From: Mycobacterium sp.
GTDB lineage: Bacteria; Actinomycetota; Actinomycetes; Mycobacteriales; Mycobacteriaceae
Assembly (NCBI GenBank): GCA_018882545.1
Contig: VERS01000078.1
Coordinates: forward strand, 1 to 7,826
DNA: 7,826 bases
Direction: 5' to 3'
The notes beneath the pieces were generated by a model. The model saw nothing but the letters and a program-made list of their open reading frames with translations, had not been told where the DNA came from and did not search any database. Every line of letters begins with the position of its first letter. Position 1 is the first letter of the stretch. Of the stretch, positions 7,009 through 7,826 are shown piece by piece. The translations under genes and the position numbers were made by a program.

Positions 7009-7030
7009 GGTCCTGGTGAGGTCCTGGTGA
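6998..7030 (+). repeat. Three 11-bp tandem repeats starting at a stop codon
   Basis: Unit GGTCCTGGTGA: first copy 6998-7008 (GGACCTGGTGA, one mismatch), then exact copies at 7009-7019 and 7020-7030, followed by a partial GGCTGG. The first copy encodes the end of the DUF5078 protein and its stop. As 11 is not a multiple of three, the three TGA triplets (7006, 7017, 7028) fall in all three frames. It looks like slippage or local duplication. Confidence 0.9.
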
Positions 7031-7119
7031 GGCTGGACGTCCCGGCCGGGGATCCGAGCTCGTTGGGGTAGGTGTGGCTCAGCACCGGCCCAGACTCGGG
7101 ACTGGTTTGCTGCCGCCGG

Positions 7120-7125
7120 TATTCT
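7120..7125 (+). promoter_or_regulatory. -10-like TATTCT upstream of the exported protein gene
   Basis: TATTCT matches four of six bases of TATAAT, fits the mycobacterial TANNNT pattern and lies about 65 bp before ATG 7191. Transcription would start near 7132. There is no clear TTGACA-like box 17 bases upstream. Weak evidence. Confidence 0.25.
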
Positions 7126-7135
7126 GAGAAAAAGA

Positions 7136-7147
7136 TGAGTAGACTCA
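7136..7147. repeat. 12-bp palindrome TGAGT-AG-ACTCA
   Basis: Perfect 5-bp arms around a 2-bp centre, placed just after the expected start site of the TATTCT promoter. A repressor bound here would block transcription, so an operator is plausible. The arm sequence differs from the 5-2-5 palindrome at 2249-2260, so the same regulator is not implied. Confidence 0.3.
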
Positions 7148-7190
7148 ACCGTGGACGAGGCATCCAGCCGTTATGCCGACAGGAGTGTCG

Positions 7191-7826
7191 ATGAGTTCCG
7201 AGCTACCCCCCGGCCGCCGAGATCGGATCGCGATCGGGAGTCGGATCGGCGCACTGACCGTGACTTTCGGGATCGGGGCGTGGCTGGTCACCGGCACCGC
7301 GTGGGCCGACACCACCGACGCCGGATCCACCGGGCGTTCCGCGGAGCAGTCGGCGGCGGCGGACTCGAACAAGGGGTCGGCGGGTCCGGCTCGCCGTCCC
7401 AGCCGGACATCGACTCCGGTGCGTGGCGCGGCCCGCACTTCGACCGAGGACCAGGCCGGATCCGTCCCGGTGACCCGGAACCCGTCGCCGGGGCCGGCCG
7501 CTGCCGAACGTCCGGCCGGGAAATACGGCCCGGCCTCTGACAACACCGCGAGTAAACCAGCGAATCAGATTGCGGCGCAACAGATTCCACTGTCAGAGCT
7601 GGAGACGGCGGCTCGGCGGATTCAGCCCGCGGCCAGCGTTCGGCAGGCCCTGGCCGCCCTACCCGCACCGTCCGCTCCCGCAAAGCAGGCCTCCGCTTCG
7701 ACGACGGACGGCCCGGTGTCCGTCCCGACGATCGCCCCCGCGGTCCTGCCGGCCGGCCCGACCACGCCGGAACACCCGGACTCCGGCGCAGGTCATCCGC
7801 ACGGTCAGAACACCATGTCCAGGGAG
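7191..7826 (+). CDS. Exported Ala/Pro/Ser/Thr-rich protein (N-terminal part)
   Basis: Start of an exported protein of unknown function, open for 212 codons to the window edge. ATG 7191 has AGGAG (7181-7185) five bases upstream. Residues 1-39 look like a signal peptide with an extended charged start (PPGRRDRIAIGSR), a hydrophobic core around GALTVTFGIGAWLVTG and TAWA before the mature DTTDAG. The rest is low-complexity, rich in Ala, Pro, Ser, Thr, Gly and Arg, without cysteine or a recognisable domain. Many mycobacterial exported proteins begin this way, with a WA(D/E) cleavage site and a disordered linker before an esterase/hydrolase, Ig-like or other surface domain, so the functional part probably lies beyond the window. 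Codon use is G/C-rich like its neighbours, with no obvious sign of transfer. Other long frames across this stretch are shadows. Confidence 0.75.
   Translation, partial: MSSELPPGRRDRIAIGSRIGALTVTFGIGAWLVTGTAWADTTDAGSTGRSAEQSAAADSNKGSAGPARRPSRTSTPVRGAARTSTEDQAGSVPVTRNPSPGPAAAERPAGKYGPASDNTASKPANQIAAQQIPLSELETAARRIQPAASVRQALAALPAPSAPAKQASASTTDGPVSVPTIAPAVLPAGPTTPEHPDSGAGHPHGQNTMSRE

Larger units (their letters stand above)
7009..7190. promoter_or_regulatory. Intergenic region before the exported protein gene
   Basis: 182 bp without a gene. After the tandem repeat it holds a 10-bp perfect palindrome at 7041-7050, an imperfect hairpin (CAGCA 7080-7084 with TGCTG 7108-7112, inner CCAG 7090-7093 with CTGG 7102-7105) that could weakly terminate the mmpL transcript, a -10-like TATTCT (7120-7125), an A-rich run and a 12-bp palindrome (7136-7147). 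I see no convincing -35 and no strong terminator. Confidence 0.45.

Noticed and set aside
7041..7050. 10-bp palindrome CCCGGCCGGG as a terminator
   Set aside because: The arms meet with no loop, so a stable hairpin cannot form as written, and no U tract follows.
7050..7062. Adjacent GGATCC and GAGCTC sites resembling a cloning junction
   Set aside because: Only two six-base sites side by side; the flanking sequence is ordinary G/C-rich mycobacterial DNA with no vector features.

Overview
This is high-GC actinobacterial DNA, almost certainly from a pigmented Mycobacterium/Mycolicibacterium. The grounds are an MmpL transporter, small secreted proteins of the mycobacterial DUF732 and DUF5078 types, high G/C at third codon positions, and a carotenoid locus of the crtE-crtI type. 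The call is from recognised protein families only; no database search was possible.

Layout. (1) Positions 1-1014, minus strand: N-terminal two thirds of a CrtI-type phytoene desaturase, cut by the left edge of the window. (2) 1031-2161, minus: CrtE-like prenyl diphosphate synthase, 16 bp upstream of crtI and in the same operon, which continues leftward out of the window. (3) 2162-2390: divergent control region with a possible SigF-like promoter and two short inverted repeats. (4) 2391-3128, plus: classical SDR oxidoreductase. (5) 3131-3472, minus: secreted DUF732 protein, convergent with the SDR (2 bp between stop codons); a 7-bp GC stem spans both stops. (6) 3473-3574: second divergent region. 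(7) 3575-6559, plus: complete MmpL (RND) transporter of the MmpL4/5-like kind, with a long Met-rich coiled-coil domain. (8) 6556-7008, plus: secreted DUF5078-like protein, overlapping mmpL by 4 bp. (9) 7009-7190: intergenic DNA with an 11-bp tandem repeat that starts across the stop codon, and a candidate promoter/operator. (10) 7191-7826, plus: start of an exported Ala/Pro/Ser/Thr-rich protein, cut by the right edge.

How the genes may work together. CrtE makes the C20 precursor; CrtI desaturates phytoene, so a phytoene synthase gene is expected to the left. The SDR may act on a carotenoid or another lipid, but nothing in its sequence fixes the substrate. MmpL and the DUF5078 protein look translationally coupled and may form an export unit for a cell-envelope lipid, with the divergent DUF732 protein as a possible second exported component. 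No mmpS lies beside the mmpL, although mmpS is the usual companion of MmpL4/5-like transporters. This MmpL-DUF5078(-DUF732) arrangement beside carotenoid genes is the most interesting part of the window. I see no CRISPR array, tRNA, rRNA, insertion sequence or defence system.
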